Assembly (NCBI GenBank): GCA_019749805.1
Contig: JAIEPH010000063.1
Span: 1-56,761 of the forward strand
From: Mycobacteriaceae bacterium
Lineage (GTDB): Bacteria > Actinomycetota > Actinomycetes > Mycobacteriales > Mycobacteriaceae
Reading direction: 5' to 3'
Length of the DNA stretch: 56,761 bases
A model generated the notes under the pieces. That model had not been told where the DNA came from, did no database searches, and saw only the letters and a program-made list of their open reading frames with translations. Positions 15,583-24,578 of this stretch are shown piece by piece. Numbering within the stretch: position 1 is the first letter of the stretch; each line of letters begins with the position of its first letter. A program made the position numbers and the translations under genes.

Positions 15583-17937
15583 CTATAAAGTCCTGCGGCG
15601 CAACGGCTCTCGGCCGGGCGGTTGCTGCGGCTCGGGGAGCAGCGGCTCGCGGGGCCTTAGCGCGACAGTCGTCGGGCGGTCCGTACCGAGCTTTACCTCC
15701 TCGCGTGCGTGACGAATCGTCAGGAATGAGTGCGGCCCGTCGCGGACGGTGTACGTGACATCTTTGTGGTTGGCATCGACCGTGATCCGAAAGTCCCTCC
15801 AGCGCAACCGGAATCGCAAGCGTGAGATTCCCGACGGCAGTTGCGGATCGAGCGACAGCACATCGTCGTCGTCACGCAGTCCGCCGAACCCTGCCACCAG
15901 CGCGGTCCACGCGCCTGCCAAAGACGCCATGTGCAGGCCGTCGCGGGTGTTGTGGTGCAGGTCGCGCAGATCGATGAGCGCGGCCTCGTACGCGTAATCA
16001 TGTGCGAGTTCAAGATGGCCGACATCGGCGCACATCACCGCCTGGGTACACGCCGACAGCGATGAGTCGCGCGTGGTGCGGCGCTCGTAGTAGTCGACGT
16101 TGCGCGCCTTCTGTTCGGGGGTGAACGCGTGGCTCTGCAACTGCATCGCCAACACCAGATCCGCCTGTTTGATCACCTGCGCCGGGTACAGCCGTACGTA
16201 CGGTTCGTGCAACAGCAGGGGATATTCGGTGTTGGACGTGAAGTCCCACTCCCGGAGCGTGGTGAAACCGGCGCACTGCGGATGGACACCGAGTTCGTCG
16301 TCGAACGGGATGAACGCGTCGTCGGCGGCAGTGCGCCAATCGGCCATCTCGGCGTGGGTGACGCCCAGCTCCTCGGCGCGGTCGGGGTGGCGAAGACAGG
16401 CCTCGGCCGCGGACCGAAGATTATGTGCCGCCATCAGATTGGTGAAAACATTGTCCCGGACGACCGCCGTGTACTCGTCGGGTCCCGTGACCCCGTCGAT
16501 GTGCCACACGCCGTGCCGGTCGTGATGTCCGAGCGACAGCCACAACCGTGCCGTCTCGACGAGGACCGCCAGCCCGCACTCGGCTTCCAGGGAATCGTCA
16601 CCCGTCACGATGCGATACCGCTCGAATGCCATGGCGATGTCGGCGTTCACGTGCCAGCCGGCCGTACCCGCGGGCCAGTACGCCGAGCACTCCTCTCCGC
16701 GGATGGTGCGCCACGGGAACGCGGCGCCGGTGAGGTCGAGTTGTGCGGCGCGTTCCCTGGCGAGATCCAGCGTCGAGGCCCGCCACCTCAACGCATCCGC
16801 CGCCGCATATGGCGCTGTATAGGTCAGCAGCGGCAGCACGAAACCCTCTGTGTCCCAGAACGCGTGACCGTCGTACCCGGTGCCCGTCAGCCCCTTGCCC
16901 GGAATCGCCCGACGTTCGGCACGGGCACTGGCCTGCAGAACGTGGAACAGTCCGAACCGCACCGCCTGCTGGATGTCGGGGTCGCCCTCGACCTCGACAT
17001 CGGCGCAGTCCCAGAAGTCGTCGAGATACTCGCGCTGCGACTCGAGCAGTCCCTCCCACCCCGTATAGCGCGCACCGCTGACCGCCGCGGCGGCCTGGTC
17101 CCGCAGCGCGGGCCGCGATCTCAGGCTCGACCACCCGTAGGCGAGGTATTTCACGACGCGCAACCGCTGACCCGGTCGCAGACCGCAGATCACCGTCGTG
17201 GTCGCCCAGTCCTCGCCCGCTCCGCTGGTCACATCGACCCGCCCGGGGACCTCGACGTCGTGAGACATCGCTGCGGCCATCAGCAGCTGGCTGGCCCGTG
17301 TGCGGTGCAGCAGGATGGCGCCGCGTTCGGAGTGCTCGTGCCCGACGGCCTCCAACGGTTTGTCGAGCACGGCGGCCACTCTGGGATCGTCCATCGACGA
17401 GGGCATCTGCTCGTTGGCGACCAACTCGGACTGGACGGTGACGCGGGTGAACTCGTCGACCGCCTCGACGGTGTACTCGATCGCTGCGACGCTGCGCTGC
17501 GCCAGCGACACCAGCCGGGTCGACACGATCTTGACCTGCTTGCCCGCCGGGGAGCGCCAAAATGCGGTGCGGGTCAGCGTGCCGGCGCGCAAATCCAGAA
17601 CGCGTTCATGCTCGAGCAATTCGCCGTACCGGACATCGAAGGGTTCGTCGTCGACGAGCAGGCGTATCAGCTTGCCATTGGTGACGTTGACGATCGTCTG
17701 GCCTGCTTCGGGATAACCAAATCCCGCTTCGGCGTAAGGCAACGGGCGCACTTCGTAGTATGAGTTCAGATACGTGCCGGGCAGCCCGTGTGGTTCGCCC
17801 TCGTCGACATTGCCGCGCATGCCGATATGGCCGTTGGACAGGGCGAACAGTGATTCGGATTCGTCCAAAAGGCTAAGATCTAGCGCGGTTTCACGGATAT
17901 GCCACGGCTCGATGGTGAAGTTCTTCCCGGTGATCAT
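15583..17937 (-). CDS. Glycoside hydrolase family 65 phosphorylase (Rv3401-like)
   Basis: The 784-residue enzyme has the GH65 layout: an N-terminal beta-sandwich (MITGKNFTIEPWHIRETALD, NGHIGMRGNVDEGEP), a central alpha/alpha barrel and a C-terminal beta domain. The general acid is Glu488 in DGVTGPDEYTAV. The family includes trehalose, maltose and kojibiose phosphorylases that split an alpha-glucoside with phosphate to give beta-glucose-1-phosphate. Its ATG overlaps the stop of the upstream HAD phosphatase gene (ATGA), the classic pairing of a phosphorylase with beta-phosphoglucomutase. The likely substrate is trehalose or a related disaccharide; this is inferred from the pairing. Confidence 0.9.
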   Translation of the reverse strand: MITGKNFTIEPWHIRETALDLSLLDESESLFALSNGHIGMRGNVDEGEPHGLPGTYLNSYYEVRPLPYAEAGFGYPEAGQTIVNVTNGKLIRLLVDDEPFDVRYGELLEHERVLDLRAGTLTRTAFWRSPAGKQVKIVSTRLVSLAQRSVAAIEYTVEAVDEFTRVTVQSELVANEQMPSSMDDPRVAAVLDKPLEAVGHEHSERGAILLHRTRASQLLMAAAMSHDVEVPGRVDVTSGAGEDWATTTVICGLRPGQRLRVVKYLAYGWSSLRSRPALRDQAAAAVSGARYTGWEGLLESQREYLDDFWDCADVEVEGDPDIQQAVRFGLFHVLQASARAERRAIPGKGLTGTGYDGHAFWDTEGFVLPLLTYTAPYAAADALRWRASTLDLARERAAQLDLTGAAFPWRTIRGEECSAYWPAGTAGWHVNADIAMAFERYRIVTGDDSLEAECGLAVLVETARLWLSLGHHDRHGVWHIDGVTGPDEYTAVVRDNVFTNLMAAHNLRSAAEACLRHPDRAEELGVTHAEMADWRTAADDAFIPFDDELGVHPQCAGFTTLREWDFTSNTEYPLLLHEPYVRLYPAQVIKQADLVLAMQLQSHAFTPEQKARNVDYYERRTTRDSSLSACTQAVMCADVGHLELAHDYAYEAALIDLRDLHHNTRDGLHMASLAGAWTALVAGFGGLRDDDDVLSLDPQLPSGISRLRFRLRWRDFRITVDANHKDVTYTVRDGPHSFLTIRHAREEVKLGTDRPTTVALRPREPLLPEPQQPPGREPLRRRTL

Positions 17938-18743
17938 CGCGACATCAGCTCCGCGAGGTCGGTGACCACCACGTCGGCTCCCTTGCGCCTCAAGGCATCC
18001 GCGTGGCCGACGCGGTCGACACCGATGACGTACCCGAAGTTCCCGGCGCGTCCCGCCTCGACGCCGGCAAGCGCATCCTCGAACACGGCCGCTTCGGCAG
18101 GCGTGACTCCGAGCAGTTCTGCCGCGCGCAGGAACGAGTCCGGGGCGGGCTTTCCCGCGATGTTCTGCTCCCGCAGCGTGACGCCGTCCACGCGCTGCTG
18201 GACGAATTTGTCGAGCCCCGTCAGCTCCAGCACCTCGCGGGTGTTCGCGCTGGACGACACCACCGCCGTGCCGAAGCCTGCGCTCACGACAGCCTCGAGG
18301 TAGCGGCGAGAACCGTCGAAGACCTCGACCCCGTCTGTCTGCAGGGTGTGCTGAAACGCCTCGTTCTTGCGGTTTCCGAGTCCGAAGACGGTCCGGGTGT
18401 CTGGAGCGTCCTCCGGGGCACCGTCGGGCAGCTTCATACCTCTGCTGGCGAGAAAGGACCGGACCCCGTCCTCGCGCTTCTTGCCGTCGACGTACTTGAG
18501 GTAGTCGGTATCGACGTCAAAGGCTACGAACTCCGTTCCGGTGTGGTCCGCCTCGGCCTGCAGGAAGGCGTCGAACATCGACTTCCAGGCCTTCTTGTGC
18601 ACGCTGGCCGTGTCCGTCAGTACTCCGTCGAGGTCAAATAGGGTGGCACGGATCTGTTCGGGTAGACCGAGCACTTGGTACCTCGCTTTGGCTTCTCGGG
18701 TGCGTGCCTTCAGTTCACCATTCCCAATTTCGTCCGTGGGCAT
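17934..18743 (-). CDS. HAD hydrolase, beta-phosphoglucomutase type (Rv3400-like)
   Basis: The 269-residue protein has the HAD motif I nucleophile in FDLDGVLTDTASVHKKAWK, motif II VVSSSANT, motif III Lys in AGKPAPDSF and motif IV FEDALAG. It resembles Rv3400 throughout. It should turn beta-glucose-1-phosphate, made by the GH65 partner encoded just downstream with a 4-base overlap, into glucose-6-phosphate. The start is the ATG at 18743 (MPTDEIGNG); the frame extends 23 codons further but would run into the guaA promoter. It is divergent from guaA. Confidence 0.88.
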   Translation of the reverse strand: MPTDEIGNGELKARTREAKARYQVLGLPEQIRATLFDLDGVLTDTASVHKKAWKSMFDAFLQAEADHTGTEFVAFDVDTDYLKYVDGKKREDGVRSFLASRGMKLPDGAPEDAPDTRTVFGLGNRKNEAFQHTLQTDGVEVFDGSRRYLEAVVSAGFGTAVVSSSANTREVLELTGLDKFVQQRVDGVTLREQNIAGKPAPDSFLRAAELLGVTPAEAAVFEDALAGVEAGRAGNFGYVIGVDRVGHADALRRKGADVVVTDLAELMSR

Positions 18744-18793
18744 ACTTGGGGCCACCAGCGAAGAACGTTCGTCGGTGCTGTGGAGTCGCTGAC

Positions 18794-18799
18794 TACACT
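18794..18799 (+). promoter_or_regulatory. guaA: -10 box of probable leaderless guaA promoter
   Basis: TACACT ends exactly six bases before the GTG start at 18806, and no ribosome binding site is present. Confidence 0.55.
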
Positions 18800-18805
18800 G
18801 TCTGG

Positions 18806-20362
18806 GTGACAACAGGTTCTCCCCGGCCCGTGCTGGTCGTCGACTTCGGAGCGCAATATGCGCAGTTGATCGCCCGCCGCGTCCGCGAAGCGCGGGTCTA
18901 TTCCGAGGTGATTCCGCACACCGCGACGGTCGAGGAGATCAAGGCGCGCGACCCGCAGGCCATCGTGCTGTCGGGCGGTCCCGCGAGTGTGTACGAAGCC
19001 GGTGCCCCGCAGCTGAATGCCGAGGTGTTCGACCTGGGGATACCGGTGTTCGGTATCTGCTACGGCTTTCAGGCGATGGCCCAGGCGCTCGGGGGAACCG
19101 TCGCCCGGACGGGCACCAGTGAGTTCGGCCGCACGGAGCTGGAAGTGACTGGGGGAGAACTTCATTCCGATCTACCCACCACCCAGCCGGTGTGGATGAG
19201 CCACGGAGACGCCGTGACCGTCGCCCCCGAAGGCTTCGATGTGGTTGCCACCAGCTCCGGTGCGCCCGTCGCGGCGTTCGAGAATCGGGCCAAGGGCCTG
19301 GCAGGCGTGCAATACCACCCCGAGGTGATGCACACGCCGCACGGTCAGCAGATTCTGAGCCGATTCCTGCACGAATTCGCCGGTATCGACTCGACGTGGA
19401 CGCCTGCGAACATCGCCGACGCGCTCGTGGAACAGGTGCGTGAGCAGATCGGCGACGGACGCGCGATCTGCGGTCTGTCCGGCGGGGTGGACTCCGCGGT
19501 GGCAGCCGCGTTGGTGCAGCGGGCCATCGGCGATCGATTGACGTGCGTATTCGTCGACCACGGTCTGCTGAGGGCGGGCGAACGCGCGCAGGTACAGCGT
19601 GATTTCGTCGCCGCCACCGGCGCCAAGCTGGTCACCATCGACGTCGCCGACCGCTTCCTCGAAGCGCTGTCCGGAGTGACAGATCCCGAGGGCAAGCGCA
19701 AGATCATCGGCCGGCAGTTCATCCGCGCTTTTGAGGGTGCGGTCCGAGATATCACGGGGGACGGTTCCGAGGTCGACTTTCTGGTGCAGGGCACGTTGTA
19801 TCCCGATGTGGTGGAGTCCGGCGGCGGGTCGGGAACTGCGAACATCAAGAGCCATCACAACGTCGGCGGACTGCCCGACGACCTGAAGTTCAAACTCGTC
19901 GAGCCGCTGCGGCTGTTGTTCAAAGACGAGGTGCGCGCGGTTGGCCGCGAGCTCGGATTGCCTGAGGAAATCGTTGCGCGCCAACCTTTCCCGGGTCCGG
20001 GCTTGGGCATCCGGATTGTCGGCGAGGTGACCGCGCAGCGACTGGAGACGCTGCGGCGGGCCGACTCGATCGCGCGGGAGGAACTGACGTCCGCAGGCCT
20101 GGACCACCAGATCTGGCAGTGTCCCGTGGTGCTGCTCGCCGGAGTCCGTTCCGTGGGTGTGCAGGGCGATGGGCGGACCTACGGTCACCCGATCGTGCTG
20201 CGGCCGGTGTCCAGCGAGGACGCGATGACCGCGGACTGGACGCGAGTGCCCTACGAAGTGCTCGAACGCATCTCCACCCGCATCACCAACGAGGTCCGCG
20301 AGGTGAACCGCGTCGTGCTGGACATCACCAGCAAGCCGCCGGGCACCATCGAATGGGAATGA
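18806..20362 (+). CDS. guaA: GMP synthase (glutamine-hydrolysing) GuaA
   Basis: The 518-residue enzyme converts XMP to GMP with ATP and glutamine, the step after GuaB2. The class I amidotransferase domain (1-190) has the catalytic Cys in GICYGFQAMA and His/Glu in QYHPEV. The ATP pyrophosphatase domain has the PP-loop LSGGVDSAVAA. The C-terminal dimerisation domain ends in KPPGTIEWE, as in all GuaA. The GTG at 18806 (MTTGSPRPVLVVDFGAQ) fits the family start; an ATG 34 codons upstream gives a non-conserved extension. The stop codon directly abuts the stop of the convergent MerR gene. Confidence 0.97.
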   Translation: MTTGSPRPVLVVDFGAQYAQLIARRVREARVYSEVIPHTATVEEIKARDPQAIVLSGGPASVYEAGAPQLNAEVFDLGIPVFGICYGFQAMAQALGGTVARTGTSEFGRTELEVTGGELHSDLPTTQPVWMSHGDAVTVAPEGFDVVATSSGAPVAAFENRAKGLAGVQYHPEVMHTPHGQQILSRFLHEFAGIDSTWTPANIADALVEQVREQIGDGRAICGLSGGVDSAVAAALVQRAIGDRLTCVFVDHGLLRAGERAQVQRDFVAATGAKLVTIDVADRFLEALSGVTDPEGKRKIIGRQFIRAFEGAVRDITGDGSEVDFLVQGTLYPDVVESGGGSGTANIKSHHNVGGLPDDLKFKLVEPLRLLFKDEVRAVGRELGLPEEIVARQPFPGPGLGIRIVGEVTAQRLETLRRADSIAREELTSAGLDHQIWQCPVVLLAGVRSVGVQGDGRTYGHPIVLRPVSSEDAMTADWTRVPYEVLERISTRITNEVREVNRVVLDITSKPPGTIEWE

Positions 20363-21295
20363 TCAGGCGTCCTCTGGGTTCTCGCTGGGAGGCGGTTCCT
20401 TCTCGATGAACTCACCGAGGATCTGACCGACCGTCGACTCGATGGTCGATTCGATAGAAAAGGCCAGCGTGGCTGAGACCGCCGACACGGCCTGGGTGCG
20501 GAACCGCACCAGCATCGTAATCAGTTCGGCCACTTCGGTATCCGGCGGCAGCGCGGCGCCCGGGTTGACCCGGTGCAGCACCTCCTCGATGCCGGCCTGC
20601 ACGAGCAGTCCGCTGATCTGATCGAGCAGCGGTGCGATCTGCTCATGCAGGTCGATGAGTTTGTCGGTGGCGACGCCGTACTGCCTGATCTCGTTGAACG
20701 CCTCGATCAGCTTGGGGCGCACCACGACCGCCTCGCCGTCTTCCAGCTTGATCACGCCCAGTCCGACCATGCGGTCGAATCCCGGATCGTCGTCGACCAG
20801 CCGCCGCGCGTCGGCGACGCTCATCCGCTCGGGTTTCTCCGTCGCCCAGCTGCCCGCGATCGCAGATTCGATGCCCAGCATGTCGCCCAGGTTCTTGCCC
20901 TGCTCCCAGGCCGACAGCATCTCGTGGACGTGAGCGATGTTGTAGCCGCGATTCAACATCGAGGTGATCAGACGCAGCCGCGTCAGATGTGTGTCGTTGA
21001 AGAGCGCGATCCGCCCGACCCGCAACGGCGGATGCAGCAGTCCACGGTCGCGGTACACCCGGATGTTGCGGGTCGTGGTGCCGGCCAGGCGCGCGAGCTC
21101 GTCGATGCGGTACTCACCGGATGTGGATTCGGGGTGCGGATGAAGCACGGCCGCGTCGAACAGCTGCGATACGGCGGTTTCGATGACATCGCGGGAGCCG
21201 CGCCGCACGCGCCGGGGAGCGCGCCGCAGGCTCTTCAGGATCGCCGAAATGGCCCCCGCCTGCTGGCGCGGTGGCTTCTCCGGCGGATTGGTCAT
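20363..21295 (-). CDS. MerR-family transcriptional regulator
   Basis: The 310-residue protein has a winged helix domain at about residues 60-130 (YRIDELARLAGTTTRNIRVYRDRGLL, RIALFNDTHLTRLRLI), the MerR DNA-binding signature, followed by a long helical effector or dimer domain without a cysteine-rich metal site. A basic tail (KSLRRAPRRVRRGSRDV) precedes the DNA-binding domain. Its ATG overlaps the stop of the monooxygenase gene (ATGA), so it is the last gene of the five-gene operon. It probably senses a substrate or product of the pathway; direct control of the operon promoter at about 25.6 kb is an inference. Confidence 0.88.
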   Translation of the reverse strand: MTNPPEKPPRQQAGAISAILKSLRRAPRRVRRGSRDVIETAVSQLFDAAVLHPHPESTSGEYRIDELARLAGTTTRNIRVYRDRGLLHPPLRVGRIALFNDTHLTRLRLITSMLNRGYNIAHVHEMLSAWEQGKNLGDMLGIESAIAGSWATEKPERMSVADARRLVDDDPGFDRMVGLGVIKLEDGEAVVVRPKLIEAFNEIRQYGVATDKLIDLHEQIAPLLDQISGLLVQAGIEEVLHRVNPGAALPPDTEVAELITMLVRFRTQAVSAVSATLAFSIESTIESTVGQILGEFIEKEPPPSENPEDA

Positions 21296-22791
21296 GCGCT
21301 CGAGAGGGCACCGCTGCCGGTGCGCGCGCCGTGCTCGACGGCGACGTAGTCGGAGAAGCGGAAGTCGCGCATCTGACGAAGATACTGCGTGGCGAAGCCG
21401 GGGTACATCGAGGCGTTGAAGGCGTCCGCCGTCAGATACCAGCTGCTGCAGCCCGACATCCACGTCGTCTTGGTCAGGCGCTGCTGGATGCGGTCGTTGT
21501 AGCGCCCCTGGACTTCCTGGCGCACGTCCAGATATTTCAGGTTCTCCCGCAGGATCGTGGTGATGCCGCTGACCGCGTAGTCGAGCTGGCCCTCGACGTA
21601 GACCAGCAATGAATTGTGGCCCGGTCCGGAATTCGGTCCCGTCATGAAGAACAGGTTCGGATAGCCGTGGGCGTTGATGCTCTTGTAGGCCTGTGCGCCC
21701 GACGCCCACTCCTGCGACAGTGAGCGGCCGCCGATGCCGGTGACCTCATACGGCGGTCCGGTCAGGTGCACGTCGTAGCCGGTGGCGAAAACGACGCAGT
21801 CCAGATGGTGCTCGACACCGTCGCTGGTGCGGATTCCCACCGGGCTCATCGTGGCGATCGGCCAGTCGATGAGCTTGCAGTTGTCCTTTTGCAGCGCCGG
21901 ATAGTAGTCGCTGGAGACGAGCATCCGTTTGCAGCCGGGGGTGAAGTCCGGCGTCAGCTGCCGTCGCAGCCAAGGATCGGAGACCTGCCTGTGCAGGTGC
22001 GCCTTGCCCAGCCTGGCGACCAGTCCGGTCAGCGGCGTGTTCCACACCAGCGCCGTCGCGCTGAGCTCGTGACCCCAGAACAATGCCTGCCGTGCAAGCT
22101 CTTGTACAGCAGGTACTTTGGCGAACAACATTTGTGCCGCAGCCGGGACGGCGGTGTCCAGACGAGGCAGCATCCAGCCCGGAGTGCGCTGGAAGACCTT
22201 CACGAACTCCGCGCGCTTGACCAGTTCGGGCACGATCTGCACAGCGCTGGCGCCGGTGCCGATGACCGCGACGCGCTTACCGGAGAAGTCGTAATCGTGG
22301 TCCCACCGGGCACTGTGGATCTTGTGCCCCTCGTAGGTGTCGAGGCCGCGGATGTCCGGCCACTTGTGGTCGGGCAGTGGGCCGGAGGCCATAACCACAG
22401 TGCGGGCCCGAAAACTCTCTCGCCCCTTGGTCTTCACGGTCCAGGTGCCGGTTTTCTCGTCGAAGTCCAGGCCGTTGACCTCCACGCCGAACTGAATACG
22501 GCGTTCGATGTCGAACTTCTCGGTCATGTCCTCGATATGCCGGCAGATCTCGTCAGCGGGGGAGTAGGCCCGCGACCACGACGAGTTCTTCACGAACGAA
22601 TACGAATACAGCAGCGACGGAACATCGCACGCCGCACCGGGATACGTGTTGTCCCGCCACGTGCCGCCGACGCGGTCGCTGCGCTCCAGGATGACGAGAT
22701 CGTCGACGCCGGCCTCGCTGAGCTTGATCGCCGCCCCTATACCGGTGAATCCGGCGCCGACGACCAGGGTTTCGTAGATGTGGGTGCTCAT
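21292..22791 (-). CDS. Baeyer-Villiger type flavin monooxygenase
   Basis: The 499-residue enzyme has two nucleotide-binding motifs, FAD (VGAGFTGIG, residues 11-19) and NADPH (VIGTGASAVQ, about 176-185). The Baeyer-Villiger fingerprint [F/Y]-x-G-x3-H-x3-W is at residues 153-163 (YEGHKIHSARW). It would insert one oxygen atom next to a carbonyl to turn a ketone into an ester or lactone, using NADPH and O2. The ATG at 22791 lies two bases after the stop of the diiron protein; upstream in-frame codons belong to another frame of that gene. The esterase encoded earlier in the operon could open the ester product. Confidence 0.92.
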   Translation of the reverse strand: MSTHIYETLVVGAGFTGIGAAIKLSEAGVDDLVILERSDRVGGTWRDNTYPGAACDVPSLLYSYSFVKNSSWSRAYSPADEICRHIEDMTEKFDIERRIQFGVEVNGLDFDEKTGTWTVKTKGRESFRARTVVMASGPLPDHKWPDIRGLDTYEGHKIHSARWDHDYDFSGKRVAVIGTGASAVQIVPELVKRAEFVKVFQRTPGWMLPRLDTAVPAAAQMLFAKVPAVQELARQALFWGHELSATALVWNTPLTGLVARLGKAHLHRQVSDPWLRRQLTPDFTPGCKRMLVSSDYYPALQKDNCKLIDWPIATMSPVGIRTSDGVEHHLDCVVFATGYDVHLTGPPYEVTGIGGRSLSQEWASGAQAYKSINAHGYPNLFFMTGPNSGPGHNSLLVYVEGQLDYAVSGITTILRENLKYLDVRQEVQGRYNDRIQQRLTKTTWMSGCSSWYLTADAFNASMYPGFATQYLRQMRDFRFSDYVAVEHGARTGSGALSSA

Positions 22792-22793
22792 GA

Positions 22794-23714
22794 TCAGGCC
22801 GCCGGCTCGTGGGTGACCTCTTTGACCCAGCTCGGCACCGACGGGAGCAGTTGCCGCGGATATCTGTCGGAGACCCAGACCATCGAGTTGGCCAACAGGT
22901 GATACGGGTGACGCGGGTTGGTCACCACTCCGGCATAGCGCCGCAGGAACAGGTATGTCGGTACCCGCTTGGTGTGCTGCCCGCGATCGCCGAGTTCCTT
23001 GAACCGCTTCACCGCGCGGTAGAGCCGCTCGGGCTCCATGCCCATGGCCGTGATCTCGTTGCGGATCCTGTTGATCAGCGGTGCGCCCATGACCGCCCCG
23101 ATGATGAGTCCCGGGGTCGCGTTGTGGCCGACGAAGTCGATCAGGAGCCTGCGGATCTTGGCGTGGCCGATCATGTCGAGCACCTCGAAATCGACCACCA
23201 GATGCCGGGACTCGTCGTTGTTGATCTTCTCGAACACCTGATGGCAGACGGGGTCGTGCACTTCGTCGAGCAGAAACTTCAGCAGTGCGCCGTCGAGCGC
23301 GACCTCGAGCATCGGAATGACGGTGCCCAGCAGCGAGAGCGGCATGTCGTCGGCCCAGCGGTCCAGCCAGTCGATGGCGAGCCGGATGTTGACATTGGGT
23401 TCGGGAACTTCCCCGTCTTCGAGCATGCCCCAGCGCTTCATCAGTGCGAGTTCGGCATTGGCGTGCCGCTGTTCCTCTGCATGGAAGTAGCGGTAGATCT
23501 CGGCGATCGTCGGCGTGGGCGCCTTCTTGGCTAGCGCTGCAAAGCCACGGGCACCGATGTTCTCGATCCAGCACAGGTCGGCCATGAAGGCCTTGAGCTT
23601 GGGTCGCTGTTCATCGGTGATCAGCTCCGCGCCCGGTGCGTCCCAGTCGATGTCGGCCAGCGCCCACTGCCGGTCCTTGATCTTGTCGAGCATCACGTCC
23701 ATGTTGATGGCCAT
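22794..23714 (-). CDS. Diiron ferritin-like protein (oxygenase/reductase candidate)
   Basis: The 306-residue protein is helical and has a full carboxylate diiron ligand set: Glu51, Glu81-x2-His84, Glu137 and Glu168-x2-His171. It lacks a ferritin cage signature, so a role as an oxygenase, desaturase or hydroxylase component is more likely. The C-terminal third (KRFKELGDRGQHTKRVPTYL, NPRHPYHLLANSMVW) is specific to this subfamily. It lies between the SDR and monooxygenase genes in one operon with 2- to 9-base gaps. The reaction is unknown; oxidation of the same substrate handled by the monooxygenase is inferred. Confidence 0.8.
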   Translation of the reverse strand: MAINMDVMLDKIKDRQWALADIDWDAPGAELITDEQRPKLKAFMADLCWIENIGARGFAALAKKAPTPTIAEIYRYFHAEEQRHANAELALMKRWGMLEDGEVPEPNVNIRLAIDWLDRWADDMPLSLLGTVIPMLEVALDGALLKFLLDEVHDPVCHQVFEKINNDESRHLVVDFEVLDMIGHAKIRRLLIDFVGHNATPGLIIGAVMGAPLINRIRNEITAMGMEPERLYRAVKRFKELGDRGQHTKRVPTYLFLRRYAGVVTNPRHPYHLLANSMVWVSDRYPRQLLPSVPSWVKEVTHEPAA

Positions 23715-23723
23715 CTGATCCTC

Positions 23724-24578
23724 CTACGGGGTGGTGAGACGGGTGGTGAGGCCGACGGCGCGGGTGTACACCGTCGGGGTGAAACGTTTGATACCCCAGC
23801 CGATCCGGGCATCGGGCTGCGGCATGCAGTAGAGACCGCCGCGGTCCAGGGTGTCCAGGCAGGTGCGGGCCACGCGTTCTGGTGAGAAGCCGGTCCAACG
23901 CATCAGCATGTCGGCCAGTTGTGTTGACCTGTCAGAGATCAAGCCCGAGTCTCCGCCCGAATCAACAATGTTCGTCTTGACGAACGTCGGGCACAGCACG
24001 GTGACGTTGACGCCGGTTCCGGACAGTTCGGCGGCCAGCGTCTCGGAGAGCGACAGCGTGCCGGCCTTGCTGACGTTGTATGCCGCCATCCCGGGCGCTG
24101 CTCCGAACGCCGCTGCCGATGCGACGTTGATGATTCCGCCATATCCGGCTTCGCGCAGGATGGGCGTGAAGACATGGCAGCCGTGGATCGGTCCCCAGAG
24201 GTTGATGTCGAGCACCCATCGCCAGTCGTCGACGCTCATCTCGCCGATGGACAGGCCGCCCGCACCGACACCGGCGTTGTTGATGACCACGGTGGGTGGT
24301 CCGTCGAACCAGGACTGTGCTTGGATGGCCAGCGCCGTGACGTCGTCGAGTTGTGATACGTCGCAACGTGATACCAACGCCTCACCGCCGTCGGCGATGA
24401 TCGCGTCGACCGTGGCGCCGGCCGCGGCTTCGTCGATGTCGCTGCACACCACGCGCCCGCCGCGGTTGGCGAGTTCTCTTGCGAATGCCGCGCCGATGCC
24501 ACTGCCCGCGCCGGTGATCACCGCCGCGGCGTCGTGGCTGCGTTTCGTCGACGATCCGAACAGGCCCATGCCTGTCAC
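23724..24578 (-). CDS. Short-chain dehydrogenase/reductase
   Basis: The 284-residue classical SDR has the cofactor motif TGAGSGIG, the NNAG motif (VINNAGVGAGG), catalytic Ser (NVASAAAFG) and YNVSK. Asp in VVCSDIDE after the second strand favours NAD(H). It would interconvert an alcohol and a ketone, and so could make the ketone for the monooxygenase. The GTG at 24578 overlaps the stop of the esterase gene (GTGA), which favours this start; an ATG three codons later is possible. Confidence 0.9.
   Translation of the reverse strand: MTGMGLFGSSTKRSHDAAAVITGAGSGIGAAFARELANRGGRVVCSDIDEAAAGATVDAIIADGGEALVSRCDVSQLDDVTALAIQAQSWFDGPPTVVINNAGVGAGGLSIGEMSVDDWRWVLDINLWGPIHGCHVFTPILREAGYGGIINVASAAAFGAAPGMAAYNVSKAGTLSLSETLAAELSGTGVNVTVLCPTFVKTNIVDSGGDSGLISDRSTQLADMLMRWTGFSPERVARTCLDTLDRGGLYCMPQPDARIGWGIKRFTPTVYTRAVGLTTRLTTP

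Noticed and set aside
16129..17763. 544-codon plus-strand frame opposite the GH65 gene
   Set aside because: Antisense shadow of a well-supported enzyme gene in GC-rich DNA; Arg/Gly/His-rich product with no recognisable domain.
20363..20420. Possible terminator between guaA and the MerR gene
   Set aside because: The two stop codons abut and no hairpin with a T run is visible.
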